Shown: piece by piece, positions 16,081-25,291 of the stretch
Position numbering within the stretch: the stretch's first letter is position 1
Layout: every line of letters begins with the position of its first letter
Assembly (NCBI GenBank): GCA_944349635.1
Contig: CALVNH010000003.1
Span: 64,727 to 128,726 of the forward strand
DNA from: an uncultured Clostridia bacterium
GTDB taxonomy: Bacteria > Bacillota > Clostridia > Christensenellales > CAG-917
Length of the DNA: 64,000 nucleotides
Direction of reading: 5' to 3'
The notes under the pieces: generated by a model
The model's database searches: none
What the model was told of the DNA's origin: nothing
Seen by the model: the letters and a program-made list of their open reading frames with translations, nothing else
Position numbers and translations under genes: made by a program

Positions 16081-18498
16081 CTATATGAGAACTTTCGCAA
16101 CCGCGGCAATGCCGGATTTGAAAAGCTGTTTTCCTTTTGTTGTGCGAGTGTCTATACGGATATTCTCCGTGTTGAGCACGTTGGGAGTGCCCCCCGACAT
16201 CACGATGAGGTCGAACGGCATTTTGACGCCGCCGACGAACTTCACGCTGCTTCGGTCGAGCTCTATGATTTTGACGCCTTTGAGATAACGCGAACCGACG
16301 TCCAGAGTGGAAGCTATCACGCGTTTTGCGTAACCCGTGTCGGACATCACGATGATTTCGCCTTCGTCGTCAATCTGCCCTCCGAAAGCCACGCTGTCGC
16401 CGTCACCGAGCTTTATGCCCTTGACTCCCGCCGCTTTTCTGCCCTGCAAAGGGATTTCCTCGGGAGCGTATACGAGTGAAAGCCCGCCTTTTGTGACTTC
16501 GAGAACGTTTTTGCCGCCTTCCAGATTCTCGACGTTGACCAGCTTGTCGCCGTCGCCTAGAATGATTGCGCTGCCTGCGCCGCGCAGAGAGGAATAGTCG
16601 TTCCAATCACTGCGTTTTACTATACCCTTTTCCGTGAAAAATAGCAACTCCCCTACGGGGGTGGAATCGAAGAACATTATTTTCACGGGCTTTTCGTCGA
16701 TGTGGATTTCGGGATTGAACTGCGAAAGCATCATTCCCTTTTCGCGCCAACGCTTTTCCTGCACGTCGGTGACGTCGAGTTTCGCCACGGTACCGCGGTC
16801 GGTGAAAACGTAGGCACAGCCTTTGTTGTTGACTTCCGCCGCCGCGACGGGCAATTCTCCCGGCTGCAACAGACACTCTTTCGTAAGCGTGCCGAAGTTC
16901 TTGCGCGACATAAAGCGCAATGTTCCCGCCGAGGATTGCACCAGCACGCCGTCACGGTACGCCACGGCTTCTTCCTTGGTGGGCAGTTCCGCGGAAATGT
17001 CTTCGTCTGCGTCCAGAATGACGGACATTCTGGCGGAGTTCATGTTCTTTTTAATCTGCAGAATCTCTTCCTTGATGACGTTGTACTGACGTCTGGGGGA
17101 AGCGAGTATGGCGGAAAGTTTCGCAATCAGTTTTTCCAGTGCGGCAAGCTCTTCTTCCAGTTTTCCGACTTCGAGATGAGTCAGGGCTTTCAGACGCATG
17201 TCCACGATTGCCTGCGCCTGGTCCTCCGTGAGCGCGAATCTCTCGCGCAAAGCTATTTTCGCTTTCGGGGTTGATTCCGACGCCTTGATTATCTTGATGA
17301 CCTCGTCGATGTTGCGTATGGCGATGAGCAATCCTTCCACGATTTCCGCTCTCTTCTTTGCGGCTTTGAGGTCGAACGTGGTTCGTCTGACGATGACGTC
17401 GCGCTGATAGGCGATGTAATACACCAGAATGTCTTTCAGCCCCATCTGTTCGGGCTTGCCGCCGGCTATCGCCACCATATTGACGGAATAATACTGCTCC
17501 AATCCCGTCTTCTTGAAAAGGAAAGCCACGATTTTGGCGACATCCGCCTCGCGTTTGAGCTTGATGACCGCGCGCATTCCCGTCTTGTCGCTCTCATCCA
17601 CAATCTCGCTGATTCCCGATAGCAACTCCTTGTTGTCGTCGCGCAAATCCGCGATTTTTTTGAGGATTTCGGACTTGGACGCCTGATACGGCATTTCCGT
17701 GATGACGATGTTCTTTTTGCCGCCGTCGTCCTCTATGTGCATTCTGGAACGGATTTTGATTCTGCCCTTGCCCGTGGAATAAATGCTTTCCAGACTGTCG
17801 ATGGGGATTATGAATCCTCCCGTGGGAAAGTCCGGACCTTTGACAATCTGCAACAGCTCCGCCGTCGTAATCTTCGGGTTGTCAATCGTCGCGACCACGG
17901 CGTCTATGGTTTCGCCCATGTTGTGAGGAGGAATGTTGGTGGCAAGACCGACGGCAATGCCGCTTGCGCCGTTGACCAGCAGATTGGGGAAACGTCCGGG
18001 AAGCATGTTGGGCTCCTGCATGCTGTCGTCAAAGTTCGGGCTCCACGTGACGGTGTCCTTGTCCAAATCGCGCAGAAGTTCGAGTGCGAGCGCGCTCATT
18101 CTGGCTTCGGTATATCTCATTGCCGCGGGCGGGTCCCCGTCCACGGAACCGAAGTTGCCGTGACCGTCCACGAGTTTCATTCTCATGGCAAAGGGCTGCG
18201 CCATTCTGACCATTGCTCCGTAAACGGAACTGTCGCCGTGAGGGTGATATTTGCCCAGGCAATCGCCGACTATACGCGCGGATTTCTTGTACGGTTTGTC
18301 GGGGGTGAGCCCCATCTCGTGCATGGCGTAAAGAATACGCCTCTGAACGGGTTTGAGCCCGTCCTCCACACGCGGAAGGGCGCGGTCGAGAATGACGTTT
18401 TCGGAATAAGGCAACATGCTGTTGTGCATGACCTCTTCGAAAACGACGTCGTAAACCACGGTGTTATACTGCAATTTTTTTGCTTCTTTTTTCGCCAT
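16081..18498 (-). CDS. parC: Topoisomerase IV subunit A (ParC; GyrA-family)
   Basis: 805 aa. The breakage-reunion domain is complete, with catalytic tyrosine in [10 protein letters not shown] near residue 130 and the [10 protein letters not shown] region before it. The C-terminal beta-pinwheel is present (residues about 510-800). At the place of the GyrA box (QRRGGKG) the sequence reads [14 protein letters not shown], so the supercoiling motif is absent. That argues for decatenating topoisomerase IV rather than gyrase. In the quinolone-determining region Ser83 is kept (GDSS), but the acidic residue four places on (Asp87 of GyrA, Glu84 of ParC) is Gly. It follows parE by 46 bases. Confidence 0.9.
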   Translation of the reverse strand: MAKKEAKKLQYNTVVYDVVFEEVMHNSMLPYSENVILDRALPRVEDGLKPVQRRILYAMHEMGLTPDKPYKKSARIVGDCLGKYHPHGDSSVYGAMVRMAQPFAMRMKLVDGHGNFGSVDGDPPAAMRYTEARMSALALELLRDLDKDTVTWSPNFDDSMQEPNMLPGRFPNLLVNGASGIAVGLATNIPPHNMGETIDAVVATIDNPKITTAELLQIVKGPDFPTGGFIIPIDSLESIYSTGKGRIKIRSRMHIEDDGGKKNIVITEMPYQASKSEILKKIADLRDDNKELLSGISEIVDESDKTGMRAVIKLKREADVAKIVAFLFKKTGLEQYYSVNMVAIAGGKPEQMGLKDILVYYIAYQRDVIVRRTTFDLKAAKKRAEIVEGLLIAIRNIDEVIKIIKASESTPKAKIALRERFALTEDQAQAIVDMRLKALTHLEVGKLEEELAALEKLIAKLSAILASPRRQYNVIKEEILQIKKNMNSARMSVILDADEDISAELPTKEEAVAYRDGVLVQSSAGTLRFMSRKNFGTLTKECLLQPGELPVAAAEVNNKGCAYVFTDRGTVAKLDVTDVQEKRWREKGMMLSQFNPEIHIDEKPVKIMFFDSTPVGELLFFTEKGIVKRSDWNDYSSLRGAGSAIILGDGDKLVNVENLEGGKNVLEVTKGGLSLVYAPEEIPLQGRKAAGVKGIKLGDGDSVAFGGQIDDEGEIIVMSDTGYAKRVIASTLDVGSRYLKGVKIIELDRSSVKFVGGVKMPFDLIVMSGGTPNVLNTENIRIDTRTTKGKQLFKSGIAAVAKVLI

Positions 18499-18544
18499 AT
18501 TCTCCGTCGGGCTTTCGCCCTCCCGTCATCCCACGCGGGGAACT

Positions 18545-20503
18545 TCACTCTGCAACGGCAAAGTCGTCCACGCGGTTAAAATCTGCGTACTGATAAATGT
18601 AATCTTTCCTCGTCGCGCTGTCGTCGCCCATCAACACCGTGATACGCTTGTCCGCCGCCGCGGCGTCCTCTATCGTGACTCTCGTAAGCGCACGGTGCGC
18701 CGGGTCCATTGTGGTGTCCCAGAGCTGTTCGGGGTTCATCTCGCCGAGCCCCTTGAACCTTTGCAAGAGCGCGGTCTTTCCCATTTCTTTCTTGCCGATT
18801 TCGAGAGCGGCGTCGTCGTAGAAATACCTGACTTCGTCCTTGCGCTGCATCTTGTAAAGAGGCGGCATTCCGATATAGACGTGCCCCTCCGTGATGAGAG
18901 GTCGCATATAACGGAAGAAGAAGGTGAGCAACAGCGCCCTGATGTGTGCGCCGTCCTGGTCGGCGTCGGCAAGAATGATGACCTTGTCGTACTTCAAATC
19001 GTCGATGTTGAAAGCGGGTTCGATGCCGGTGCCCAACGCGCTGATGATTGTGGAGATTTCCTCGTTTGCCAAAATCTTTTCCAACGGGGCTTTCTCCACG
19101 TTAAGAGGCTTTCCGCGCAAAGGCAGAATTGCCTGGAAACTTCTGTCGCGCGCCTGCTTGGCACTGCCGCCCGCACTGTCGCCTTCGACAATGAACAGCT
19201 CGTTTATCTGCGCGTTTCTGCCCGTACAACTGCTCAATTTGCCGATAAGGTTGGAGCCGTTCAGCTTGTTTTGCTGACGGGCGATGTCCTTGGCACGCTT
19301 AGCGGCTTCCCTGCTTTTGGCAGCGCCCATCGCCTTGGCGACGATTTTCTCCGCGGCGGATTTGAACCCGCGCATGGCAATCAGGGCTTCCAGTTTTTCG
19401 GAAACGAGGTTCTCCACCTTGTTTTTGGCTTCGGGATTTCCCAGTTTGCCTTTGGTCTGTCCCTCGAACTGCACGTTCTGCATCTTGACGGTGATGACAG
19501 CCACCATGCCTTCGCGGAAATCCTCCCCGAGCAGATTGGCCTGCTTCTCTTTGAGAATGTTGTTCTTGCGGGCAAACTCGTTGAACACGCGCGTCACGGC
19601 GCTCTTGAAACCCACTTCGTGAGTGCCGCCCTCCGCGGTGGGAATGCTGTTGACGTAGGAATATATATTTTCCGCGTAACCGGAGGTGTGCTGAATGGCT
19701 ACCGCGACTTCGAAATTCCCCTCGCTCGCTTCCACGTACAGGGGCTTGTCGTAAAGCACTTCGCGCCCTTCGTTGAGATACTGAACGTAATCGGCGATAC
19801 CGCCCTTGTAGCAGAACACGTCGCTCTTTTCCGTGCCGCCGTCGAGAGGAAGCCTGGAATCTTTCACCGCAATGGTGATACCCTTGTTGAGATACGCAAC
19901 CTCGCGCATTCTCTGGGCGATGACGGGATAAGAAAATTTCTCCTGACCGAACACTCTCTCGTCGGGTTTGAAGGTGACGGTGGAGCCTTTTTCTTTGGTT
20001 TTGCCGATGAGCGTGAGCGGATTCTTGACCACACCGCTCTTGATTTTGCCGCCCACAAGAGGCGAATGGAACTCCGCACGGTAAAGGAATCCGTCGCGCT
20101 TGACATCGACGGTGAGCCACTCCGAAAGCGCGTTGGTGACGGAAGCTCCCACGCCGTGCAGACCGCCGGAGTAGGCATACTGTCCGCTGTCGAATTTCGC
20201 GCCCGCATGCAACTGCGTGAACACGACCTCGACGCCGCTGACTTTCAGTTTGGGATGTTTGTCGACGGGAATGCCTCTGCCGTTGTCGGAAACGCGCGCA
20301 ACGTTGCCGTCGAGCAATTCCACCGTCACCGTATCGCCGTAACCGTTGGCAACCTCGTCGACGCTGTTGTCGATGATTTCCCACAGAATGTGGTGCAATC
20401 CCTTCGAACCGGTTGTTCCGATGTACATACCGGGGCGCTTCCTTACGGCGTCCAGCCCTTCCAGCACTCGGATATCACCGGCTTTGTATTCGTGATTTGC
20501 CAT
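18545..20503 (-). CDS. parE: Topoisomerase IV subunit B (ParE; GyrB-family)
   Basis: 652 aa. The GHKL ATPase domain shows EIIDNSVDEV, DNGRGIPV and the ATP-lid GGLHGVGASV. The Toprim domain shows FIVEGDSAGGSAKQ and ILADADQDGAHI. Together with ParC it forms a heterotetramer that passes duplexes to unlink daughter chromosomes. The ParE rather than GyrB name rests on pairing with a GyrA-like subunit lacking the GyrA box; by sequence alone the two are hard to separate. A clear extended -10 promoter lies 60-90 bases upstream. Confidence 0.9.
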   Translation of the reverse strand: MANHEYKAGDIRVLEGLDAVRKRPGMYIGTTGSKGLHHILWEIIDNSVDEVANGYGDTVTVELLDGNVARVSDNGRGIPVDKHPKLKVSGVEVVFTQLHAGAKFDSGQYAYSGGLHGVGASVTNALSEWLTVDVKRDGFLYRAEFHSPLVGGKIKSGVVKNPLTLIGKTKEKGSTVTFKPDERVFGQEKFSYPVIAQRMREVAYLNKGITIAVKDSRLPLDGGTEKSDVFCYKGGIADYVQYLNEGREVLYDKPLYVEASEGNFEVAVAIQHTSGYAENIYSYVNSIPTAEGGTHEVGFKSAVTRVFNEFARKNNILKEKQANLLGEDFREGMVAVITVKMQNVQFEGQTKGKLGNPEAKNKVENLVSEKLEALIAMRGFKSAAEKIVAKAMGAAKSREAAKRAKDIARQQNKLNGSNLIGKLSSCTGRNAQINELFIVEGDSAGGSAKQARDRSFQAILPLRGKPLNVEKAPLEKILANEEISTIISALGTGIEPAFNIDDLKYDKVIILADADQDGAHIRALLLTFFFRYMRPLITEGHVYIGMPPLYKMQRKDEVRYFYDDAALEIGKKEMGKTALLQRFKGLGEMNPEQLWDTTMDPAHRALTRVTIEDAAAADKRITVLMGDDSATRKDYIYQYADFNRVDDFAVAE

Positions 20504-20568
20504 AAAACACTACCTTTTCCGGAATAGCAATCGCGCACACGGGCGCAATTATATTAAAGTATAAAGGA

Positions 20569-20597
20569 ATTATACCACAATATCTTGCGGAGTAAAA
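20569..20597 (-). promoter_or_regulatory. Sigma-A promoter of parE
   Basis: Minus strand TTTTAC-17-TATAAT with TGG directly before the -10 (extended -10, TGnTATAAT). It gives a leader of about 60 bases before the parE ATG. Confidence 0.65.
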
Positions 20598-20618
20598 GCG
20601 TTTTCCCACAATTTATAC

Positions 20619-20648
20619 AAAAAGAAGGAATGAACGAGTCATTCCTTC
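20619..20648 (-). terminator. Intrinsic terminator after the hydrolase gene
   Basis: Minus strand: GAAGGAATGA pairs perfectly with TCATTCCTTC over a five-base loop, followed by TTTTT. It lies just upstream of the parE promoter and isolates the two units. Confidence 0.9.
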
Positions 20649-20680
20649 CGCAATCGTAAGTTCGTATTTGAGAGCCGCCG

Positions 20681-21607
20681 TTATGCCTTTGCCGTCATTT
20701 TGTCGATGGCGGCGAGAAAGTCCGCATAAACCTCGGCATTGTTGGTTTCGTTGAGAATTTCGTGCCTTGCGTCCTCGTAAAGTTTGATTGAAACGTCCTT
20801 GACGCCGAGGTCCTTGTACATATCGTAAAGCTTCTGCACCAGCTTGCCGTTGCCTCCGACGGGGTCTTTCGCACCGCTGAAAATAGCAATGGGTTTGTCA
20901 AGGTCTATACCCGCTAGGTTTTCCTTCTTGTAAGAGGCTTTCAGACCGTTGAAGAAATATTTGAAGAAAGCGATGGACATCACGTTGCCGCACTGCTCGT
21001 CGAAGATGTATTTCTTGACCTGCTCCTTGTCTCTGGACAGCCACGCGAAAGGTGTCTTGTCCTTTTTGAACTTCGCGTTGTAGGAGCCGAAGCTGAGCTT
21101 GTCCAGCAATTTGCCCTCTTTTTCTCCTCCCAACAGTTTGTACTGAGCGTTGGACACCGCGGCACCGATGCCGAGAAGTCCGCCCTTCATGTTGGCTGAC
21201 CCGCAAAGCACCGCTCCGCAGGATTCGTTCTTCAACTGTATGTATCTCTGTCCGAGCATACTGCCGTAGCTGTGCCCGAGATACACGACGGGAAGATTGT
21301 ATTTCTCTTTCAGATACGCCGTGATTGCGACTTCGTCTTTCACGGTGTCGTTGTAGATGTCGCCCTTGTGATAACCCTTGACGCCCTTCTGACTCTGTTT
21401 CGTGGAAGTCTGTCCGTGTGCGCGGTGGTCATCGGCATAGACGATGTAACCGTTGCGGTTGAGATAGGAAGCGAAATTGTCGTAACGGCGGGCGTGCTCC
21501 GCCATTCCGTGCGAAATCTGCACCACTCCCTTGGGGTTTTTGACGTCGTTCCAAAGATAGCATTGAAGAACGGTGCCGTCAAAGCTCTGGAATTTTTCTG
21601 TTTTCAT
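20681..21607 (-). CDS. Alpha/beta hydrolase, monoacylglycerol-lipase/S33 type
   Basis: 308 aa from the ATG at 21607, which has AAGGCGG upstream; the open frame continues upstream but lacks similarity. The nucleophile elbow is GHSYGS near residue 107. The acid is in FSGAKDPVGG and the histidine in ARHEILNE. SHGMAEHARRYDNFASYLNRNGY is the typical oxyanion/HGxxEH segment of lysophospholipases and monoacylglycerol lipases. The likely role is hydrolysis of a lipid monoester or a related small ester in the cytoplasm. Single-gene unit with its own promoter and terminator, divergent from murG. Confidence 0.9.
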   Translation of the reverse strand: MKTEKFQSFDGTVLQCYLWNDVKNPKGVVQISHGMAEHARRYDNFASYLNRNGYIVYADDHRAHGQTSTKQSQKGVKGYHKGDIYNDTVKDEVAITAYLKEKYNLPVVYLGHSYGSMLGQRYIQLKNESCGAVLCGSANMKGGLLGIGAAVSNAQYKLLGGEKEGKLLDKLSFGSYNAKFKKDKTPFAWLSRDKEQVKKYIFDEQCGNVMSIAFFKYFFNGLKASYKKENLAGIDLDKPIAIFSGAKDPVGGNGKLVQKLYDMYKDLGVKDVSIKLYEDARHEILNETNNAEVYADFLAAIDKMTAKA

Positions 21608-21638
21608 AATCATCCGCCTTATTTGTTTTGTTGAAAAT

Positions 21639-21667
21639 ATTTTATCATACCGCAATGCGAAATGCAA
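21639..21667 (-). promoter_or_regulatory. Probable promoter of the hydrolase gene
   Basis: Minus strand TTGCAT-17-TAAAAT preceded by TGA (extended -10). Transcription would start about 30 bases before the ATG at 21607. Confidence 0.45.
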
Positions 21668-21732
21668 ACTATATTTTAATCCGTGCATACTATGTACACG
21701 GCGTTCCGATTGGACGCAAAGGGGGTGCGAAA

Positions 21733-22797
21733 ATGAAAAAGATATTGCTTGCGGGGGGCGGCACGGGCGGACACATATATCCCAACATAGCTCTGGTTCC
21801 CGCGTTGGAAAGACGCGGATTCGAAGTGTATTACGGAGGCGAAAAAGGCGACAGCGCGGAAGCCGTCGTCGCACGCAAGGAAAAACTGCCCTTCTACGGC
21901 GTTACCTGCGTGAAGCTGGTGCGCTCTCTCCGTCCTGCCGCAATCAGAAACAATCTTTCCATTCCCGCAACGCTCCTGAAAGGCGTCAGAGAAGCCCGCA
22001 GAATTCTCGCGGAAACCGCTCCCGACGCCGTGTTTTCCAAAGGCGGATTCGCAGCGTTGCCTTTCGTCCTCGCGGCAACGGCGGAGAGGATTCCCCTCTT
22101 GTGTCACGAGTCCGATTCCACTTTGGGACTGTCCAACAAAATAGCGGCGGCAAAGGGGGCGCGGGTGCTGACGGCATACCCGGACTGCGGCTTCGGGGAA
22201 TTCGTGGGAATGCCCATAAGAGAGGATCTATTCTGCAAGGACGGCACTGTGACGCGCCGCGCGCTCGGCATACCGTCGGGACGGAAAGTTCTGCTTGTCG
22301 TCGGCGGCAGCAGCGGCGCGGAATTTCTGAACGACGCCGTGCGGCAACTGCTTCCCGCGCTCACCTCGCTGTGTACGGTGATACACGTCACGGGCAAAGG
22401 AAAATTCTCCGACACGGAAAGACGCGACGGCTACATTCCTCTGGAATATTCCGACGATATGGGCAGCCTCTATGCGGCAAGCGACGTGGTGCTTTCCCGC
22501 GCGGGAGCAACGGCGGTCGCCGAAATTTCCGCGCTCAAAAAGCGCGCCGTGTTCGTGCCTCTTCCCAAAGGAATATCCCGCGGCGACCAGATTCCCAACG
22601 CCGAACTCGCACGTCGTTACGGCGCAACAGTTCTCGCACAGGACGACAAATTTATACACAAACTCTACCCCGTCGTAAAAAAAGCTTTCGACTCCGCCCC
22701 CATGAAACGCATTGCGGACGACGCCAACGGAAAAATTGCAGAACTCGTCGATGATACAATACGGCGAGGTGTAAAATGCAAAGACAAAAAAAGATAG
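21733..22797 (+). CDS. murG: UDP-N-acetylglucosamine transferase MurG
   Basis: 354 aa from the ATG at 21733, preceded by AAAGGGGGTG. It begins MKKILLAGGGTGGHIYP, the N-terminal glycine-rich loop of MurG. Further motifs are VFSKGGFAALPFVLAA, HESDSTLGLSNKI, VVGGSSGAEFLN and SRAGATAVAEISAL near the C-terminus. MurG adds GlcNAc to lipid I on the inner membrane face to make lipid II. It stands apart from other mur or division genes here. Its 3' end overlaps the next gene by 22 bases, implying coupled expression. I see no convincing promoter in the divergent gap. Confidence 0.95.
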   Translation: MKKILLAGGGTGGHIYPNIALVPALERRGFEVYYGGEKGDSAEAVVARKEKLPFYGVTCVKLVRSLRPAAIRNNLSIPATLLKGVREARRILAETAPDAVFSKGGFAALPFVLAATAERIPLLCHESDSTLGLSNKIAAAKGARVLTAYPDCGFGEFVGMPIREDLFCKDGTVTRRALGIPSGRKVLLVVGGSSGAEFLNDAVRQLLPALTSLCTVIHVTGKGKFSDTERRDGYIPLEYSDDMGSLYAASDVVLSRAGATAVAEISALKKRAVFVPLPKGISRGDQIPNAELARRYGATVLAQDDKFIHKLYPVVKKAFDSAPMKRIADDANGKIAELVDDTIRRGVKCKDKKR

Positions 22798-24110
22798 CCA
22801 AATGGCTTGCAATCGTTCTGCTCTTCACCATGGCGGTGGGAGCATACATAATGTACGACGCTCTGTACGTCAACGGCGACAACGGCACGGCGGCGGGCAC
22901 CGACGGAGTTCGGCAACCCGACGACCAGACGCCGCCCCCCGACGGCACTCCCGACGCGGAGCCGGACCCGCCCTACTATACCGAACTGCCCCGTGCAATC
23001 CAGAGTTTCGGCGCCACGGAAGTTTTCAACGCGGGCGGAGAGGGTGACGACTCCCTTGCCGCCGCCGTCTTTGCGGGGACGACGACGCTGTTGTTTTTCA
23101 ACACGGATTCCGAAGAGTACGATTGCCGCGGAAAAGGCGCATACTGCGCAGTGTTCACGTCCGAGCAGTTGCTCTCCGTCAAAAGGCTGAGCGCAGACGA
23201 AACCGTCACCGACGCAAAACTGACGACGGAGGGCGTTACGGTGCTCTCACGCACCGCGACGGGAGGCAAGCTCCGTCTTCTCGGCACTGACGGCAGCGAA
23301 AAAGCGGTTTCGGATTTTCCGCTCTATTCCGACGCCGAAATTCACGTCGGCGCAAACAATTCCACTCACGTCTATTACATCGGCGACGGCAATCTGCGCC
23401 ACGCGAAAATAGGTGCGGGTCTGCAACCTGTTGTCAGTTCTTTCGTATGCTCCGCGAACGTGTCCGAAATCGGGCACGTGGTGACTTCCGTGCAGTCCGA
23501 CCTGATTGTCGCAAACACTTCGACAGGCGGAGTGCTTGTGCTTTCTTTTTCGCAGGAAAGCGGCTTTACGATAACTGAAAGCATAGAAAAAGCCTCGTTT
23601 TTGCAACTTGCGGCGGTTGCGGGAGAAACGGCGCCCGCCTTTTGCATACTGCTTTCACTGGCTGACAAACTCATGCTTTCCGTGCTGGACGAACGCGGCG
23701 TCGAAACGGTTTCGCGCGTGGTGGAAAACCGCTCCCGCGGTGCTCTTTTCAGCGACGGTGTTTCGCTCACTCTGGTATGCAACGGCATCACCGAAATATA
23801 TTGCCGTCACCTCGACGTGATAGCCTCCTCCTCGACGTCGGTACGTTTCGACGAAGTGCTCTTCGCAAAAACTTCCGCAGGACGTAAGCTGCTCGGATAC
23901 GTTTCCGGCGAGACCTTCGGAATACTCTCCGTTCAAAGCGACAACTCGACGGATTCGCTCTTCAGATGCGATACGGAAATCCCGGCGCTGATATGCTCCG
24001 CCGCGGATTCGGAGAACCTGCACATTGCCTTCTCCTGCTCGCTGACGCAGGGACTTTTCTATCAGAACTTCGGGAAAAAGGACGTCTTCCTTTTCTCCGT
24101 GGCGTTTTAG
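22776..24110 (+). CDS. Membrane-anchored extracytoplasmic protein of unknown function, coupled to murG
   Basis: 444 aa. One N-terminal helix (about residues 8-28), then an Asp/Pro-rich linker (PDDQTPPPDGTPD) and a roughly 370-residue exported domain. The latter is almost all short beta-strands with repeating DxxVTVL/GxLxLLGTDG-like turns, which suggests a beta-propeller; this is inference. No family recognised. The start lies inside the murG 3' end (22-base overlap), which points to a role at the envelope side of peptidoglycan synthesis, but nothing in the sequence shows catalysis. A long GC-rich inverted repeat (24117-24147) follows without a T-tract. Confidence 0.8.
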   Translation: MQRQKKIAKWLAIVLLFTMAVGAYIMYDALYVNGDNGTAAGTDGVRQPDDQTPPPDGTPDAEPDPPYYTELPRAIQSFGATEVFNAGGEGDDSLAAAVFAGTTTLLFFNTDSEEYDCRGKGAYCAVFTSEQLLSVKRLSADETVTDAKLTTEGVTVLSRTATGGKLRLLGTDGSEKAVSDFPLYSDAEIHVGANNSTHVYYIGDGNLRHAKIGAGLQPVVSSFVCSANVSEIGHVVTSVQSDLIVANTSTGGVLVLSFSQESGFTITESIEKASFLQLAAVAGETAPAFCILLSLADKLMLSVLDERGVETVSRVVENRSRGALFSDGVSLTLVCNGITEIYCRHLDVIASSSTSVRFDEVLFAKTSAGRKLLGYVSGETFGILSVQSDNSTDSLFRCDTEIPALICSAADSENLHIAFSCSLTQGLFYQNFGKKDVFLFSVAF

Positions 24111-24174
24111 CCCGTCCGCGTCGCGGCATCCTTGCTTGCGACGCGGAGTCCCTCCTTTTCGGCTCTCGCACATA

Positions 24175-24203
24175 TTGACTATCGGCAAGAAGTATTGTAA
24201 AAT
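24175..24203 (+). promoter_or_regulatory. Promoter predicted to give a leaderless mRNA
   Basis: TTGACT-17-TAAAAT. Six bases separate the -10 box from the ATG at 24210, so transcription should start at or within a base or two of the start codon. Confidence 0.65.
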
Positions 24204-24209
24204 GTGAAT

Positions 24210-24623
24210 ATGAGAAAAAAGAAAGAATACATCGACACATACCCTCAGGAAGAGGATTCCCGTCGGCAAAGCGGACTCACCCCGAAGGGCACCGCCGCCA
24301 AAGGAAGCCCCGTCGTCCTGTACGTCGGGCTGGCACTGACCGTCGCGGCTTTTTTGTTAGTGTTCGTACCCCTCGTACTCTTTCTCGTTCCGGGAGGCGT
24401 TGCGTCAGCTTCCACGCCGCTCATTACGGTGTGCATTTATCTCAACGCCCTGGGCGTTGCGCTCAGTTTCGCGGGTATCGTAATGACGGCAAACTCCGCC
24501 CTCTGCAACAAAGGCATTGCAAGACTTTCCTTCTTTTTCGGCACGCTTGCATTTCTGTTCGGACTGGCACTTCTCATCGTGTGCCTGCTCTTCGGGGAAT
24601 TCATTCCCCTCCCCTATCTTTGA
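24210..24623 (+). CDS. Small three-helix membrane protein of unknown function
   Basis: 137 aa from ATG 24210; a GTG six bases earlier is in frame. The N-terminal 35 residues are hydrophilic (RKKKEYIDTYPQEEDSRRQ). Three hydrophobic helices follow at about 35-60, 69-95 and 103-130. No family recognised. There is no Shine-Dalgarno, and the -10 box of a good promoter ends six bases before the ATG, so the message is likely leaderless. It is a single-gene unit ending at a strong bidirectional terminator. Confidence 0.75.
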   Translation: MRKKKEYIDTYPQEEDSRRQSGLTPKGTAAKGSPVVLYVGLALTVAAFLLVFVPLVLFLVPGGVASASTPLITVCIYLNALGVALSFAGIVMTANSALCNKGIARLSFFFGTLAFLFGLALLIVCLLFGEFIPLPYL

Positions 24624-24635
24624 CATTCTTTACTG

Positions 24636-24663
24636 AAAAACGCCCTCACAGAGGGCGTTTTCG
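24636..24663. terminator. Bidirectional intrinsic terminator
   Basis: AAAACGCCCTC pairs with GAGGGCGTTTT over ACA; T-rich on both strands. It serves the small membrane protein gene (+) and the gx gene (-). Confidence 0.9.
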
Positions 24664-24742
24664 TTTTGCGCATACGTTTGCGTTTTGATTCCGTTTTCTT
24701 TGCCGTCGGACGCAAACCGCAAGCGAGGTTGTGCGCGGCAGG

Positions 24743-25291
24743 TCATATTTCCCCACGCGGCAAACGTCTGTACGTCAAATCCCTGCCGGAAGGACCGTAT
24801 GCGGAAAGCGCGGACAACACGAAATGGCACGCACAACCCGTAACGAGTCCCGCAAGTCCGCCTGCCACCAGCATATAAGGGAGATACACGACGACGGTTT
24901 CCGCAACCACGAACACCGCCACAAGTATCTGAACCGCATTGTGAATCATTCCGCCCAGCACGGAAAGCCCCGCCACGGAAAAGAGTTTCGTTCTGTAAAG
25001 CAACGTCATCGCGGTATATGCCGCAAGCGCGGACGGCAAAGACCAGACAAGCATCGAAAAATTGCCGGCGAAAACGGCGCTCAAAAGGCATTTGAGAATG
25101 AGCACGACGTATCCGGCACCCGTTCCCGTCACGAGGAAACACGCCAGCAGAACGACGTTGCCCAGCCCGAGTTTTGCGTAAGGAAGCACGGGAACGAGCG
25201 GCGGAATCAACCCTTCCAACAAAGAAACAATCAGGGCAAGCGCCAGGAAAAGCCCCGACCTTGCGGTTTTGACGGCAAGAGATTTTTTCAC
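24743..25291 (-). CDS. Gx transporter family / heptaprenyl diphosphate synthase component I-like membrane protein
   Basis: 182 aa from a GTG at 25291 that overlaps the NusG_II gene stop as GTGA. About five to six helices are seen. The opening SGLFLALALIVSLLEGLIPPLVPVLPYAKLGLGNVVLL is the Gx-family signature (positions 12-48), with the conserved GxAKLGLGN-type motif. These proteins resemble substrate-binding (S) components of ECF transporters. In flavin-based extracellular electron transfer loci a relative is encoded beside NusG domain II and ApbE proteins. Here all three genes are contiguous. Substrate unknown. Confidence 0.88.
   Translation of the reverse strand: MKKSLAVKTARSGLFLALALIVSLLEGLIPPLVPVLPYAKLGLGNVVLLACFLVTGTGAGYVVLILKCLLSAVFAGNFSMLVWSLPSALAAYTAMTLLYRTKLFSVAGLSVLGGMIHNAVQILVAVFVVAETVVVYLPYMLVAGGLAGLVTGCACHFVLSALSAYGPSGRDLTYRRLPRGEI

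Noticed and set aside
13834-16479. An 881-codon open frame on the plus strand
   Set aside because: Antisense to the cation efflux, DUF1846 and parC genes; composition rich in Arg/His/Val with no fold, a by-product of codon bias in the real minus-strand genes.
18461-20527. A 688-codon plus-strand open frame
   Set aside because: Exactly opposite parE, whose ATPase and Toprim motifs are intact; no Shine-Dalgarno or promoter for the plus frame.
20681-21874. Longer N-terminus for the alpha/beta hydrolase
   Set aside because: The extra 89 residues run through the murG promoter region, are Arg/Pro-rich, and the inner ATG has AAGGCGG and starts the fold.
24702-24717. A 16-base sequence (GCCGTCGGACGCAAAC) that recurs near 39484
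   Set aside because: Only two copies; one such match is expected by chance in 64 kb and the flanks differ, so not called a repeat family.
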